A DNA stretch of 64,000 bases from the NCBI RefSeq assembly GCF_003955715.1, contig NZ_CP034463.1:3968001-4032000 (forward strand). The letters are read 5' to 3'. The stretch's first letter is position 1; every line of letters starts with the position of its first letter. Of the stretch, positions 8,248 through 16,260 are shown in pieces. This DNA is from Streptomyces aquilus (GTDB lineage: Bacteria > Actinomycetota > Actinomycetes > Streptomycetales > Streptomycetaceae). A program made the position numbers and the translations under genes. The notes under the pieces are model-generated. The model ran no database searches. It was given only the letters and a program-made list of their open reading frames with translations, and had not been told where the DNA came from.

Positions 8248-9134
8248 CGGCGCGGGCCTCCTGCCGGGGAGATCGGGCGGGCGGGTATCTGGTGGGAGAA
8301 GAGGTCGCCGGGCCGCCACGCCGGGCCGCCCGGGGGCGTCGTGGTCAGCGCGGGGCGGACTGCTGGCGCTGCCGGAACCGCCGGTGCGGGAAGGCGGGTC
8401 GGAGTGGTCGCCCACGGGCCGGAATGGTTCTGCGACGGGGCGGCGCCCGGCCCCCGAGTCCGACGGGCATCGGCCTCGGGGGCCGGGGCGGTGGCCCAGG
8501 CGGATATCGCCTGGAAAACGGGGGCGAGTGCCCGGCCGCTCGCGGTCAGCTGGTAGCCACCGGTTCCGCTGGCCGTGACAAGTCCGTCGGCAACCAGGCG
8601 TTCCAGGGGCTTGTAGACGGCGGTCAGCCCGTAGCCGGGCATCGCCTCACTCGCCAGCGTCTTGGCCGTCGCGATGCCCCGGGCCTGCAGGGAGAACAGG
8701 ATCGGGGTGGCGTGCCGCGGCACGAGCAGCGCGACCGCGTCGTCAATGTTCTGGGCCGGCGCGATCCGCTCGGGCTCCAGCTCGCCGGTGTGCTTGTTGG
8801 TGACCAGCTCCTTCTCCAGATACGTGTCGCCCCACGACGCGATCACCGAGAGGACGGGCAGCAGCGCGGCACCGCGGCCGGTGAGGCCGTAGGTGACGTG
8901 GCGCGGGGCGTACTCCGTACGCTCGATGACGCCGGCGTTGGTGAGGTGACGCAGCCGGGGGTGGAGCTGCCCGTCCGCCAGCCACGGAAGCCTCGGCTTG
9001 AACTCGGCGTAGCGCAGCGGCTGGGAGGAGACGGTCATCAGCACCCACACGCTCCAGCGCGGAGCGAGCAGGTCCAGGGTCTTGGTGACGCCCAAGAGAT
9101 CGTTCGGTGTGGCGGGCGGCGCGGTGGTGGCCAA
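8244..9134 (-). CDS. Tandem HxlR-type winged-helix regulator
   Basis: The product is 296 aa, with a TTG start behind GAGGAG. Residues 10-120 are an HxlR domain (VTKTLDLLAPRWSVWVLMTV, RYAEFKPRLPWLADGQLHPRL, YGLTGRGAALLPVL). Residues 130-210 form a second winged-helix-like segment (GYGLTAVYKPLERLVADGLV, YQLTASGRALAPVFQAIS). A long Pro/Ala-rich linker follows, ending AGGPRR, the tail type shared with many neighbours and unusual for a transcription factor. It probably controls the downstream transporter/ligase genes. Confidence 0.8.
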   Translation of the reverse strand: MATTAPPATPNDLLGVTKTLDLLAPRWSVWVLMTVSSQPLRYAEFKPRLPWLADGQLHPRLRHLTNAGVIERTEYAPRHVTYGLTGRGAALLPVLSVIASWGDTYLEKELVTNKHTGELEPERIAPAQNIDDAVALLVPRHATPILFSLQARGIATAKTLASEAMPGYGLTAVYKPLERLVADGLVTASGTGGYQLTASGRALAPVFQAISAWATAPAPEADARRTRGPGAAPSQNHSGPWATTPTRLPAPAVPAAPAVRPALTTTPPGGPAWRPGDLFSHQIPARPISPAGGPRR

Positions 9135-9164
9135 GAAGGTGGCTCCTCAAGCGGTACGGGTGGG

Positions 9165-9587
9165 TCAGCGGGTGCGGGAGGTGGTCGCCGTCGGTGTGGC
9201 GGGGGCCGGTACAGCCGGCTGGTGGGTGTCCGGGGCGGACGCACGGCGCAGGCCGCCCAGGACCGCGCTGGTGCTCTTGGCGTAGGCGTCGCGGGTGGCC
9301 ACGGACTCGGCGATGCGCCGGGCGCAGTCGAGGATGTGACCGGCGGCAAATCGGCCGATCTCCTGGTCAGGGGCGGTGAGTTCGCGCAGCCTCTGCAGCT
9401 GGAAGGCGATGTTGCGTTCGGCGAGGGCCAGGTCGCCGTGAGTGCCGGTCAAGGCGGCGAGCAGCGTGGTCTCGGGGGTGGCGTCGGCTATGGCTTCGAG
9501 TTCGGCGAGCGGTTGTCCGTAGAGCGCCTCGATGCGCTGGGCGACGAGCTGGGAAACGGTGGGTGACGGGGTGTCGGGCTGGGGCAA
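9165..9587 (-). CDS. Small helical protein with SRTR tail
   Basis: The product is 140 aa. TTG at 9587 is chosen because it lies 12 bp after the upstream stop and is followed by a coherent helical domain (SQLVAQRIEALYGQPLAELEAIA). The first 105 residues are predicted amphipathic helices (LALAERNIAFQLQRLRELT); the end is a Pro/Ala/Thr-rich linker closing TTSRTR. Together with the next two genes upstream it forms a set of short helical proteins of similar plan. Function is unknown. Confidence 0.7.
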   Translation of the reverse strand: MPQPDTPSPTVSQLVAQRIEALYGQPLAELEAIADATPETTLLAALTGTHGDLALAERNIAFQLQRLRELTAPDQEIGRFAAGHILDCARRIAESVATRDAYAKSTSAVLGGLRRASAPDTHQPAVPAPATPTATTSRTR

Positions 9588-9598
9588 TCGGTGGACTT

Positions 9599-10039
9599 TC
9601 AGGGACGGCGGGTCCGCGCCGCCCCGGCGCGGGGTGCTGCCGGGGCGGGCGGAGCGGTGGCGGCGATCTTGGGACTCAACCCGGCGCGTGACACTGCTAC
9701 TTGGTTCGGCGCCGGCATGGTGCGCAGCAGCTCGTCGAGAGCGGCGGTGTAGCCGTCGCGGCCGGCCAGCGCCGCATCCAGCCAGTCCGCGTCCCACCGC
9801 AGGTCCTCGGCGGACAGGTCGTCCATGTCCCCGTCGGCAGCCGTGGCGGCATGGACACGGTCACGGACACGGGCCACCTGCTCCTCGGCGACGGCGAGGA
9901 AGCTGCGCAGTTCCAGCGCACGCTGGAGAGCAGCATTGGCCTCGCCGCGGACTGCCTGCGCGTACAGCTCGGCTATGTCTGCGCCGAATGCTTCCTGCAG
10001 CGCCGCATCACGGCTGCTGGACTTGTCGATGGCGCTCAC
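9599..10039 (-). CDS. Small helical protein with basic tail
   Basis: The product is 146 aa. The GTG start overlaps the previous stop by 4 bp (GTGA). The helical core (AFGADIAELYAQAVRGEANAA, EEQVARVRDRVHAA) resembles its two neighbours in size and spacing. The C-terminus is Ala/Pro-rich and ends ARTRRP. I cannot assign a family. Confidence 0.7.
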   Translation of the reverse strand: MSAIDKSSSRDAALQEAFGADIAELYAQAVRGEANAALQRALELRSFLAVAEEQVARVRDRVHAATAADGDMDDLSAEDLRWDADWLDAALAGRDGYTAALDELLRTMPAPNQVAVSRAGLSPKIAATAPPAPAAPRAGAARTRRP

Positions 10040-10494
10040 CGCGTGGCCCCGCGCGCCGTGGAGTTCCGCGTGCTGGGCAGCGTGGGCGGAGAGGTAGGCA
10101 GGGCCGGGGCGCGACGAGCAGCCGGGGACGCGCCGCGCCATACCCCGGGGCCGCGCTTGCCGGGCGCGTTGGGGTCGAGGAGGTACTGCACGACCATGGC
10201 GCGGCCGTCGCGGGAGGCGACCGCGGCGTTGACCTGGTGGGCCAACTCCATGACGGGATCGTCGAGTACATCCGGCGGCTGTGTGCCCAGCGCCTCGACG
10301 AGCGCGTCCTCGGCGGTGTCGAGGGCCTGCTGCGTTTCGGCGAGCAGGCCGTACCAGTGCACGATGGTGGTGGCCTCGGGATTGGCCTGCGGTGCCGCCT
10401 CAACAGCCCGGCGCAGGTCGGCGAGCGGCATCTGGAATCGGTCCTCGATGCGCTCGGTAATGACGCCCATCACGTCTTCGCTGGCGTCGAGCAC
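10036..10494 (-). CDS. Small helical protein with Arg-terminal tail
   Basis: The product is 152 aa, with a GTG start behind GGGAG (7 bp). It has a helical core (MGVITERIEDRFQMPLADLRRAV, HWYGLLAETQQALDTAEDALV) similar in layout to the two proteins encoded downstream: helix pair, acidic middle, Pro-rich tail. It ends ARGATR. It is the first of three coupled genes, 58 bp after the secreted SH3-like gene. Confidence 0.7.
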   Translation of the reverse strand: MLDASEDVMGVITERIEDRFQMPLADLRRAVEAAPQANPEATTIVHWYGLLAETQQALDTAEDALVEALGTQPPDVLDDPVMELAHQVNAAVASRDGRAMVVQYLLDPNAPGKRGPGVWRGASPAARRAPALPTSPPTLPSTRNSTARGATR

Positions 10495-10552
10495 GAAGAA
10501 GCTCCCTTCGTATCGGGAATTCCGGTGTGGGAATGGATGGGGTGCCGGTCGG

Positions 10553-10897
10553 CTAGTCCAGGCACATGCCGGCCGGGCGGTAGACGTACTTGGCGGAGAC
10601 CCAGCCCTTTACGCCGGTCGTCCTGTCGGTGATGTAGCGCCACTTTCCGCTGGTCTTGTGCACGGTGAATTTGTGGCCCCGGTACAGAATCCCGAGTGCC
10701 TGGGAGTTGACGGACGCCTTGGCGCGGATGGTGATGGCCTTGGTGCTGAGCGTCCACGGACCGGGCTTGCTGCAGGTCGGGTCGGTCATGGAGGCAGGCG
10801 CCTGCGCGGGTGCAGCACTCGCGGTGGCGGTGGAGGCCAGCGGCAGCACGAGGGCACCGAGCAGGGCAGCGGAGACGGCTATGCGGGTTGAGCGCAT
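10553..10897 (-). CDS. Secreted SH3-like domain protein
   Basis: The product is 114 aa, starting at ATG 10897. Residues 1-28 are a signal peptide (basic start, then AVSAALLGALVLPLAS, cleavage near ASA). Residues 45-105 fit a bacterial SH3 fold: ITIRAKASVNSQALGILYRG, FTVHKTSGKWRYIT, GVKGWVSAKYV, with a Cys near each end (TCSKP and GMCLD) that could form a disulfide. Bacterial SH3 domains often bind cell wall. Its start lies 89 bp from the palindrome at 10986-11012, so this gene is probably one of the units controlled by it. Confidence 0.85.
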   Translation of the reverse strand: MRSTRIAVSAALLGALVLPLASTATASAAPAQAPASMTDPTCSKPGPWTLSTKAITIRAKASVNSQALGILYRGHKFTVHKTSGKWRYITDRTTGVKGWVSAKYVYRPAGMCLD

Positions 10898-10985
10898 GGG
10901 GAATTGAGCTCCAATTCGAAGAAAGGGCATACGGGAGAAGCAGCCCCAGGCGGGTGCCGTGCGGGCCGAGAACAAGAGTCCGGAG

Positions 10986-11012
10986 AATCCCCGGTTTCGG
11001 TAACCGGGGATT
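10986..11012 (-). promoter_or_regulatory. Palindromic operator-like repeat, copy 1
   Basis: An 11-bp perfect inverted repeat (AATCCCCGGTT, spacer TCGGT, AACCGGGGATT) lies upstream of the leftward gene at 10897. On the coding strand it is preceded about 6 bp upstream by a -10-like ACATAGC, so it would cover the transcription start. It has the same sequence and the same orientation relative to the gene as the copies at 14944 and 38312. Confidence 0.8.
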
Positions 11013-11098
11013 GCGTGCTATGTTCCGTGCCGCCTCGCGCACAGCTGATGGAATTCTCTCGGGGCAGGAAAGCGAAATGCCCGTGGTTTAGCGGGAGT

Positions 11099-11815
11099 TC
11101 AGCGGCTCGGCCCGCGCGGCGGGGCGGGGCGTGTCGGCAGGCCGGGGACGGTGGTGACGGGCCGGGTCGCCGGCGAGGCCATCGGCAGCGGGGGCACTTC
11201 GCCGTTCCAGTGCGCTTCCCACCACTGAGTGGCGGCCTCAAAGGTGACGAAGCCGCCCTCGCGCAAGGTGTGTGTCCATGCGGTGCTGTCGACCTCTTCG
11301 AGCAGCACGCGGAAGGGCACGGCCGCCTTCTCGTCGAGGGCGCGCAGCATCACGGTCGTCTGGATCGGGTCGCTGTCGTGGGTGTAGCTGGTGAGCAGGG
11401 CGAAGTGGTCGCCGTCGCTGCGCAGGCGCTGCTCCAGCACGCGGGTGGCGTCGTTCGCGGCCGTGGTGCCCATGCCGTCGGGCAGGAGGATCTTCTCCTC
11501 GGGGCAGCCGCGGGCGATCAGCCAGGACTGGGCCATGGACGACAGTGGCAGCTCTGCGTGGTCAAACTGGTAGGTGCACGCGGCCGGGTCGCGTTTGAGG
11601 TGCAGGGCGACTAGCTGCGGTTCCCAGGGGATTCCCCAGGTGACGGCGCGGTTGTGCATCACGTAGAAGCTGTGCTCGGCATCGTCGCTGTGGTGCTCGG
11701 CAAGGACAGTCATCGAGTCCTGCTCGATGCCGATGTGCCCCCAGAACTGATCGGCGACGTGGTCGTTGACGGCTTCGTATCCGTCGAGGCGGAAATCGGG
11801 TTCGTAGGTGGGCAT
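11099..11815 (-). CDS. Hypothetical protein with Pro-rich Arg-terminal tail
   Basis: The product is 238 aa from ATG 11815, behind GAAAG. It is a soluble alpha/beta protein: FRLDGYEAVNDHVADQFWGHIG, strand-rich HSFYVMHNRAVTWGIPWEP, and WTHTLREGGFVTFEAATQWWE near the end. No catalytic motif is evident. The last 35 residues are Pro-rich and end PPRGPSR. It lies 55 bp after its upstream neighbour and is followed by the palindrome region of the next unit. Confidence 0.7.
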   Translation of the reverse strand: MPTYEPDFRLDGYEAVNDHVADQFWGHIGIEQDSMTVLAEHHSDDAEHSFYVMHNRAVTWGIPWEPQLVALHLKRDPAACTYQFDHAELPLSSMAQSWLIARGCPEEKILLPDGMGTTAANDATRVLEQRLRSDGDHFALLTSYTHDSDPIQTTVMLRALDEKAAVPFRVLLEEVDSTAWTHTLREGGFVTFEAATQWWEAHWNGEVPPLPMASPATRPVTTVPGLPTRPAPPRGPSR

Positions 11816-11869
11816 CGGTACTTTCGGTCGTGACCCCGGCGGCACCGTGCGCGTAGCACGGAGCGCGGT

Positions 11870-12550
11870 TCAGCGGCGGGTACGGGAGACGGCAGGGAGG
11901 GCCGGCGGCAGGGGCGCGGGCGTGGTCCCGGGCGGGCCCGCGCGGCGGGGTGCGGTCAGTACGGCGCGGCCGGCATCGGTGAGAGTGACGGGCTGCCCGG
12001 CGTGCACCGGGTGCGCGGTGTCGCGCGCCACCAGGCCCATCTCCTCCAGGTGCTGCAGTTGGGCGTAGGAGATGCGGGTGCGGGTGGGAGTCGCCACGGC
12101 GAGGCGATGGGTGACGAGGTGTTCATGCAGCTTGGCGCCCTGGGCGATGGCGAGCAGAGCCGCCACATCCTTCGTCGCGATCTGCGGTGGCGCCTGCCGA
12201 GGAGCGTCGGCCTCGATCGGCGCCAGCGCTGCGGCTGCCACGGATCGCTTCGCATCGCGTACGGCGGCGGCCGTCGCCAGCTGATCGAGGGTGCGCTCGA
12301 TTCGAGCGAACAGCGCCTGGTCCACGGGCAGTTCACTGGAGGCGAGGCGAGCGAGACGGACACGGTAGAAGGTGACGTCCCGCTCAGCCACCACCAGCTC
12401 GCGGTACGCGTCGGCCAGGGCGGCGTGCGGTGCGTCGAGGAGTCCGCTGTCGCGGTGCCGGCGCAGCTCCTCGACGCCGTAGCCCACGGCGGCTTCGATC
12501 CGCTGATCGAGGGCGGTGGGCATCAGCCCGTCGGGCTGTGGTGCGGTCAT
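11870..12550 (-). CDS. Helical/winged-helix protein with SRTRR tail
   Basis: The product is 226 aa. The ATG at 12550 overlaps the GNAT stop by 4 bp. Residues 15-120 are helical (ALADAYRELVVAERDVTFYRV, LFARIERTLDQLATAAAVRDAKR). Residues 130-200 read as a winged helix (KLHEHLVTHRLAV, RISYAQLQHLEEMGLVAR, VTLTDAGRAVLT). A Pro-rich tail follows, ending PAVSRTRR. The same helical plus wing plus tail plan recurs in the proteins at 50107 and 50904, suggesting a paralogous family of DNA-binding or partner-binding proteins. Confidence 0.72.
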   Translation of the reverse strand: MTAPQPDGLMPTALDQRIEAAVGYGVEELRRHRDSGLLDAPHAALADAYRELVVAERDVTFYRVRLARLASSELPVDQALFARIERTLDQLATAAAVRDAKRSVAAAALAPIEADAPRQAPPQIATKDVAALLAIAQGAKLHEHLVTHRLAVATPTRTRISYAQLQHLEEMGLVARDTAHPVHAGQPVTLTDAGRAVLTAPRRAGPPGTTPAPLPPALPAVSRTRR

Positions 12551-13008
12551 GGCGGAGCGGTTTCTGGGTCCGGGGCGAGCGCGTCCAGGGCGAGTCGGAC
12601 CTCGACGTACGGGCCGTCGCGGGTATGCGACGTCGGGCCGAGGCGGTCGAGGAGCCGGAGCATGGGCGTATTCGCCACCTGCGTGAACGCGGACAGGGTG
12701 TGGGCTCCGCGCGCGCGGGCGACGTGGGCGGCTTGGCAGGCCAGGGCCGTGCCGATGCCCTGGCGCTGACGGTGGTCGACGACCTGCAGTCCGAGGTCGA
12801 AGACCCCCGGCTCCCGGCTGACGGGCCCGACACAGGCAAGGGCCACGGGCCGCTCGTCGGCGCCGAGCCCGATCCAGCACTGCGCGTGGGCAAGCAGCCG
12901 GGACAGGTCGCGGGGCGTCAGTCGCGTACGGCCCCAGCGGCGCAGCAGGTTCTGCTCGGAGCACTGCGCGTGGAAGGCGGCGACCAGGTCCCAGTCCGCC
13001 TCCGTCAC
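12547..13008 (-). CDS. GNAT-family N-acetyltransferase
   Basis: The product is 153 aa, from a GTG start. It shows the GNAT fold in order: an N-terminal helix (DWDLVAAFHAQCSEQNLLRR), beta strands ending PVALACVGPVS, then motif A FDLGLQVVDHRQRQGIGTALACQAAHVARARG with the acetyl-CoA loop RQGIGT near residue 87. The C-terminal part (NTPMLRLLDRLG) is also typical. The acceptor is unknown. It is coupled to the downstream gene by a 4-bp overlap and lies 29 bp after the upstream one. Confidence 0.85.
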   Translation of the reverse strand: MTEADWDLVAAFHAQCSEQNLLRRWGRTRLTPRDLSRLLAHAQCWIGLGADERPVALACVGPVSREPGVFDLGLQVVDHRQRQGIGTALACQAAHVARARGAHTLSAFTQVANTPMLRLLDRLGPTSHTRDGPYVEVRLALDALAPDPETAPP

Positions 13009-13037
13009 CCGCCGACTCCGCGCGAGGGCGGGGTGCC

Positions 13038-13703
13038 TCAGCAGGAGCAGGTCGGGCGGGCGGCCAGCAGGTCGGCGCGCCGGTAGGCCCGGTAGCGGCT
13101 GCCGTCGGCCGCGCGCGGCTTGCAGGGCTGTACTCCGTAGCCGCGCAGGAGCAGACCCAGCCGCAGCGGGGTGAGGTCGGCGTAGCTCCAGCGCCCCTCA
13201 GCCTGACCGGGCAGACCGCGCAGACGCTCGACCAGCTCCGCGGTGCTCACGTAGTCCAGGGCGCCCTCGTCGTCGAAGACGGCGAGGCAGGCGTGCACAA
13301 TCGTCTGCGGGCTGCTGGGGCAGGACAGGAACTCCTCGCACGCGTCCTCGTGGACGTCGTCGAAGTCCGGGTCGAAGCCGGGCTCCTCGTCCTCCAGCGG
13401 TTCGTACTCGGACGGGGGCGCAGCTTCGTACGCGGCTGCGCAGCAGCAGGAGGTGGCCAGGAGCGCGCTCAGCTCCGCCCCGGCTGCCATCCGTTCGACC
13501 AGCAGGTCGGTCAGGGTGCTGAGCTGCTCGGTGGGGCTGACGCCGGGAAGCTCGGTGCCAGCGAACTCGGCGAGCTGCTGGTCGAGTTCCTGGATCTCGA
13601 CGAACACGTCGAGGATGGCGCGGTGGTGCGGGTTCTCGGTGACCTGGGCCGGCGCGAGTACGGCGGTGGCGACCTGGTCGATCAGGGTGGGGAACTGCGT
13701 CAA
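13038..13703 (-). CDS. Hypothetical protein with acidic centre and DUF3631-like C-terminus
   Basis: The product is 221 aa; the TTG start overlaps the RelE-like gene's stop by 4 bp. The N-terminal half is helical with a CCC run (LLATSCCCAAAYEAA), then a strongly acidic stretch (EPLEDEEPGFDPDFDDVHED). The C-terminal third (VERLRGLPGQAEGRWSYADL, LRLGLLLRGYGVQPC, YRAYRRADLL) resembles the small wing-like domain found at the end of DUF3631 proteins in actinobacterial elements. It ends TCSC, so it lacks the Arg tail. Function is unknown. Confidence 0.65.
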   Translation of the reverse strand: MTQFPTLIDQVATAVLAPAQVTENPHHRAILDVFVEIQELDQQLAEFAGTELPGVSPTEQLSTLTDLLVERMAAGAELSALLATSCCCAAAYEAAPPSEYEPLEDEEPGFDPDFDDVHEDACEEFLSCPSSPQTIVHACLAVFDDEGALDYVSTAELVERLRGLPGQAEGRWSYADLTPLRLGLLLRGYGVQPCKPRAADGSRYRAYRRADLLAARPTCSC

Positions 13704-14188
13704 CGAACGGGGCCCTTCAGGGTCGGGGGCAGTGCGGGTCGGGGAAGGCCGGGCATCACAGAGGGCGGTGGTCCCGGCTTGGGGACGGGCGGGCGGGTGC
13801 CCAGCTGCGGCGAGCGGGTGCGGGCCGCGTGGGTGCGCTCGCCCAGGGGGCGCCGGCGGATGCCGAGGCGTGCGCGGGCGGTGTCGTACACGTCGTGCGC
13901 TTCGCGCGGTCGTACGGCCACGACGTGGATTTCGGCGGTGTGCGTGGAGTTCGCGGGCGCCGGCCGCTGGGCGTAGACGATGCGCCAGGCATTGCGGTGA
14001 TCGACATAGACCTTGCGGCAGCCGGCGAGGTCGCGGGTGAGTTTGGCGCCGAACAGACGGGCGTTGACGACGTCCTGGAGCTGGGCCAGTGCCAGGTCGC
14101 GGATGTCGCCGGGGGCCTGCAGGAGGTCGGTCAGGGCGCGAGGGTCGAAGGACAGGCCGAATGCCGGCCGGTCCTCGTGTCCGGTCAT
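13700..14188 (-). CDS. RelE/ParE-like toxin-fold protein with long Pro-rich tail
   Basis: The product is 162 aa; ATG 14188 overlaps the DUF4913 stop by 4 bp. Residues 8-110 follow the RelE/ParE pattern: an N-terminal helix pair (LALAQLQDVVNARLFGAKLT), then strands (GCRKVYVDHRNAWRIVYAQR) and AEIHVVAVRPREAHDVYDTA. The remaining 50 residues are an Arg/Pro-rich extension ending LKGPVR, absent from ordinary RelE toxins (85-100 aa). No antitoxin-like gene is recognisable immediately next to it. Identity as an active RNase is not established. Confidence 0.7.
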   Translation of the reverse strand: MTGHEDRPAFGLSFDPRALTDLLQAPGDIRDLALAQLQDVVNARLFGAKLTRDLAGCRKVYVDHRNAWRIVYAQRPAPANSTHTAEIHVVAVRPREAHDVYDTARARLGIRRRPLGERTHAARTRSPQLGTRPPVPKPGPPPSVMPGLPRPALPPTLKGPVR

Positions 14189-14886
14189 CCGCCGGCCTGG
14201 CCCAGCTCGCCGGACTCCTCGTTCTCCTCGGTGGCGGAGGTGTTCCGGTTCGAGGGGCGGGGGCCGGGCAGCAGGCGGTGCGCGGGCCGGTCCGGATCGG
14301 TCATGCACGCGGACAGCGGACCGCCAGCGGCCCGGACGGTGGCCATGGCGTGGGTGAGGAAGTCCCGGTGCCACACGAACAGGCCACTCAATCCGGCCTC
14401 GGGATCCTTGTGCTGCTGGTAGGCCAGCCACAGGGCATGAAGCCAGGCGACGACATCGGGGTGCTCCTGCCACTGCTCGCACCACGGGGCGGCGGTGGTG
14501 ACCTCCGCCCCGTAGACCCGGACGAGGAAGTCGTCGACCCAGTCGGACAGGGCGTCGAGTTCGTCCTCGTATTCCTCGTCCTCCAGCTCGAGGATCGGAC
14601 GCGGCTCGGGCGGCGCGGGGACGGGCGGCAGGCCCGCGAATCCCGGCAGCCCGTAGGCGGCGAACGGCGAGTCCGGTGGCGGTGGTGCCGCCGAGAGGTC
14701 GTCGATCTGACGCTCGTGCCGCGCGGATCGATCCAGCAGCATGGCGACGTTCGCCTCGACCCTCGCCAGACCAGCCTCCGGCAGCCGAACCGGCTCCAGC
14801 TCTCCCTCCTCCGAGGGCAGAGGAGAGTCGGATATCTGGACCGGATCCTTCTCCGTGTCCTCCGGGGGGTTTATGGATTCAGGCAC
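14185..14886 (-). CDS. DUF4913 family protein
   Basis: The product is 233 aa from GTG 14886, chosen because AAGGAGG lies 9 bp upstream; an ATG 51 bp earlier has no ribosome site and would abut the palindrome. The N-terminal half is acidic with a short coiled coil (LARVEANVAMLLDRSARHER). The C-terminal half is the DUF4913 domain (LSDWVDDFLVRVYG, WCEQWQEHPDVVAWLHALWLA, GLSGLFVWHRDFLTHAMATV). DUF4913 proteins are frequent on Streptomyces mobile elements; their function is unknown. This is the first gene of the leftward operon beginning at the palindrome 14944-14978. Confidence 0.85.
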   Translation of the reverse strand: MPESINPPEDTEKDPVQISDSPLPSEEGELEPVRLPEAGLARVEANVAMLLDRSARHERQIDDLSAAPPPPDSPFAAYGLPGFAGLPPVPAPPEPRPILELEDEEYEDELDALSDWVDDFLVRVYGAEVTTAAPWCEQWQEHPDVVAWLHALWLAYQQHKDPEAGLSGLFVWHRDFLTHAMATVRAAGGPLSACMTDPDRPAHRLLPGPRPSNRNTSATEENEESGELGQAGG

Positions 14887-14943
14887 GAAAAGGGGCCTCC
14901 TTGGGCCGCAGCCATAGGGCGTTGATTGCGGCTCCAACCATCC

Positions 14944-14978
14944 AGCGAATCCCCGGTTTCGGTAACCGGGGATTCGCT
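14944..14978 (-). promoter_or_regulatory. Palindromic operator-like repeat, copy 2
   Basis: A 15-bp perfect inverted repeat (AGCGAATCCCCGGTT, spacer TCGGT, AACCGGGGATTCGCT) lies 58 bp upstream of GTG 14886. On the leftward strand a -10-like TTATAG lies about 6 bp before it, placing the palindrome over the transcription start, as in copies 1 and 3. It is the longest of the copies. Confidence 0.85.
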
Positions 14979-15054
14979 GCTATAACGCTGCGCACGACGC
15001 GGCGGGACCACGTACGAAGGGCGCCGCTTGCCGCGCCGCGCGCGGGTTTCAGCC

Positions 15055-15810
15055 TCAGACAGTCAGCGTCAAGTCATCTTGGGAAAGGGTCTGTTGCAGC
15101 GTCTCGGTGAGGCGGTCGGCAGCGATCTCGGCGTAGTGCTTCGTCTTCTCGACGCCGATGAAATCGCGTCCCTCCAGCAGTGCGGCAACCCCGGTCGAGC
15201 CGGAGCCGCAGGTGAAGTCGAGCACCGTGCCGCCCTGCGGAGCGATCTGCACCAGCTCCTGCATGACGGAGACCGGCTTCTGCGTGATGTGCTGGCGCGC
15301 CTTGCCGCTGGGCTGCGAAGCGCTGTAGAGGCCCGGCAGGTAGACCGGGTTGCGGGACGCATCGATCGGGCCGTTGGACGCCCAGACGATGAATTCACAG
15401 TTCTGCGTGAACCTGCCCTTTTGCGGCCTGGCCTGCGGCTTATGCCAGGCGAGCACGCCCCGCCACAGCCAGCCGGCGGCCTGGATGGCGTCCGTGGTGA
15501 TCGGCAGCTGGCGCCAGTCGGTGAACAGCAGCGCAGTGCCGCCGACCTTGGTCAGCCGGTGCGCCTCGGTCATGATCTGGGTGAGCCAGAAGCCGTAACT
15601 GCGCTGATCCATGTTCTCGCCGGTGAAGTCCGGCAGCTCGTGCGCGGCCTCGGCGGAGGTGTACTTCTGCTTCGCGGACCGCGAGGTGCGCTCCTTCGCC
15701 GTCCGCCCGCCGCTGTTGTACGGCGGGTCGGTGATGACGGAGTCAACGCAGTTGTCCGGCAGCTCGGCGAGGACGCTGAGCGCGTCGCCCTGGTGCAGGG
15801 AAAAAGGCAA
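15055..15810 (-). CDS. Site-specific DNA methyltransferase (N6-adenine/N4-cytosine type)
   Basis: The product is 251 aa from TTG 15810 (GGGG upstream); an in-frame ATG at 15954 would add 48 unconserved residues and touch the operator half-site. Motif IV is ITDPPYNSGG near residue 33, and motif I is DFTCGSGSTGVAALLEGRDFIGVE near 205, followed by the C-terminal helix. The order IV before I makes it a beta-class enzyme transferring methyl from S-adenosylmethionine to an exocyclic amino group. No cognate nuclease is adjacent, so it is an orphan methyltransferase. It might protect element DNA after transfer. Its transcription probably starts near 16040 from the shared promoter region. Confidence 0.87.
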   Translation of the reverse strand: MPFSLHQGDALSVLAELPDNCVDSVITDPPYNSGGRTAKERTSRSAKQKYTSAEAAHELPDFTGENMDQRSYGFWLTQIMTEAHRLTKVGGTALLFTDWRQLPITTDAIQAAGWLWRGVLAWHKPQARPQKGRFTQNCEFIVWASNGPIDASRNPVYLPGLYSASQPSGKARQHITQKPVSVMQELVQIAPQGGTVLDFTCGSGSTGVAALLEGRDFIGVEKTKHYAEIAADRLTETLQQTLSQDDLTLTV

Positions 15811-15937
15811 AGAGATACCCCAATTCGGGTCGTGTGAGATGAGGGAGAGACGCTCCAGTTCGCCTGTATGACCCCACGGGACCGAATGCGGGCGGACGGC
15901 TCTGCGGTCTGCGACGTGAGGGGGCGAGAGGGAGGAG

Positions 15938-16050
15938 CCAAAACTGTAGGGCACGATCCCCGGTTGAGCGCTATCGCCGCCGAAAGCCCCGAAATAGAGC
16001 CTTGATCAGACACGATTTCGGCAACCGGGGATCCGCCCTTACTGTTTTGG
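15938..16050. promoter_or_regulatory. Face-to-face promoter region with two operator halves
   Basis: Two near-identical arms face each other. On the plus strand CCAAAACTGTAGGGC (15938-15952) is followed by GATCCCCGGTTG. On the minus strand CCAAAACAGTAAGGGC (16050-16035) is followed by GATCCCCGGTTGCCGAAA. Each arm thus repeats the -10-like box plus left half of the element's palindrome; in the minus copy the spacer survives but the right arm is degenerate. The predicted transcripts point towards each other and overlap by about 60 bp, serving the T4SS operon rightward and the methyltransferase leftward. Confidence 0.65.
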
Positions 16051-16260
16051 AACTGCCCGGCGGACACCGCCGATGGCACATCCCCGCCCCTGCCTTCCTA
16101 GAGGTATTCCCATGTCCTGGCACACCTGACCCGACGCCCTGTGCCGGTGCGAGCGGCAACTCGCGACAGCACCCGGGCGACCCGAATTACCCACCACCCG
16201 GACGTCGCGCCCTTTCCTCAACGACGCACGCGCCGCCGGGACTTCACCAAGGACCTCGCT

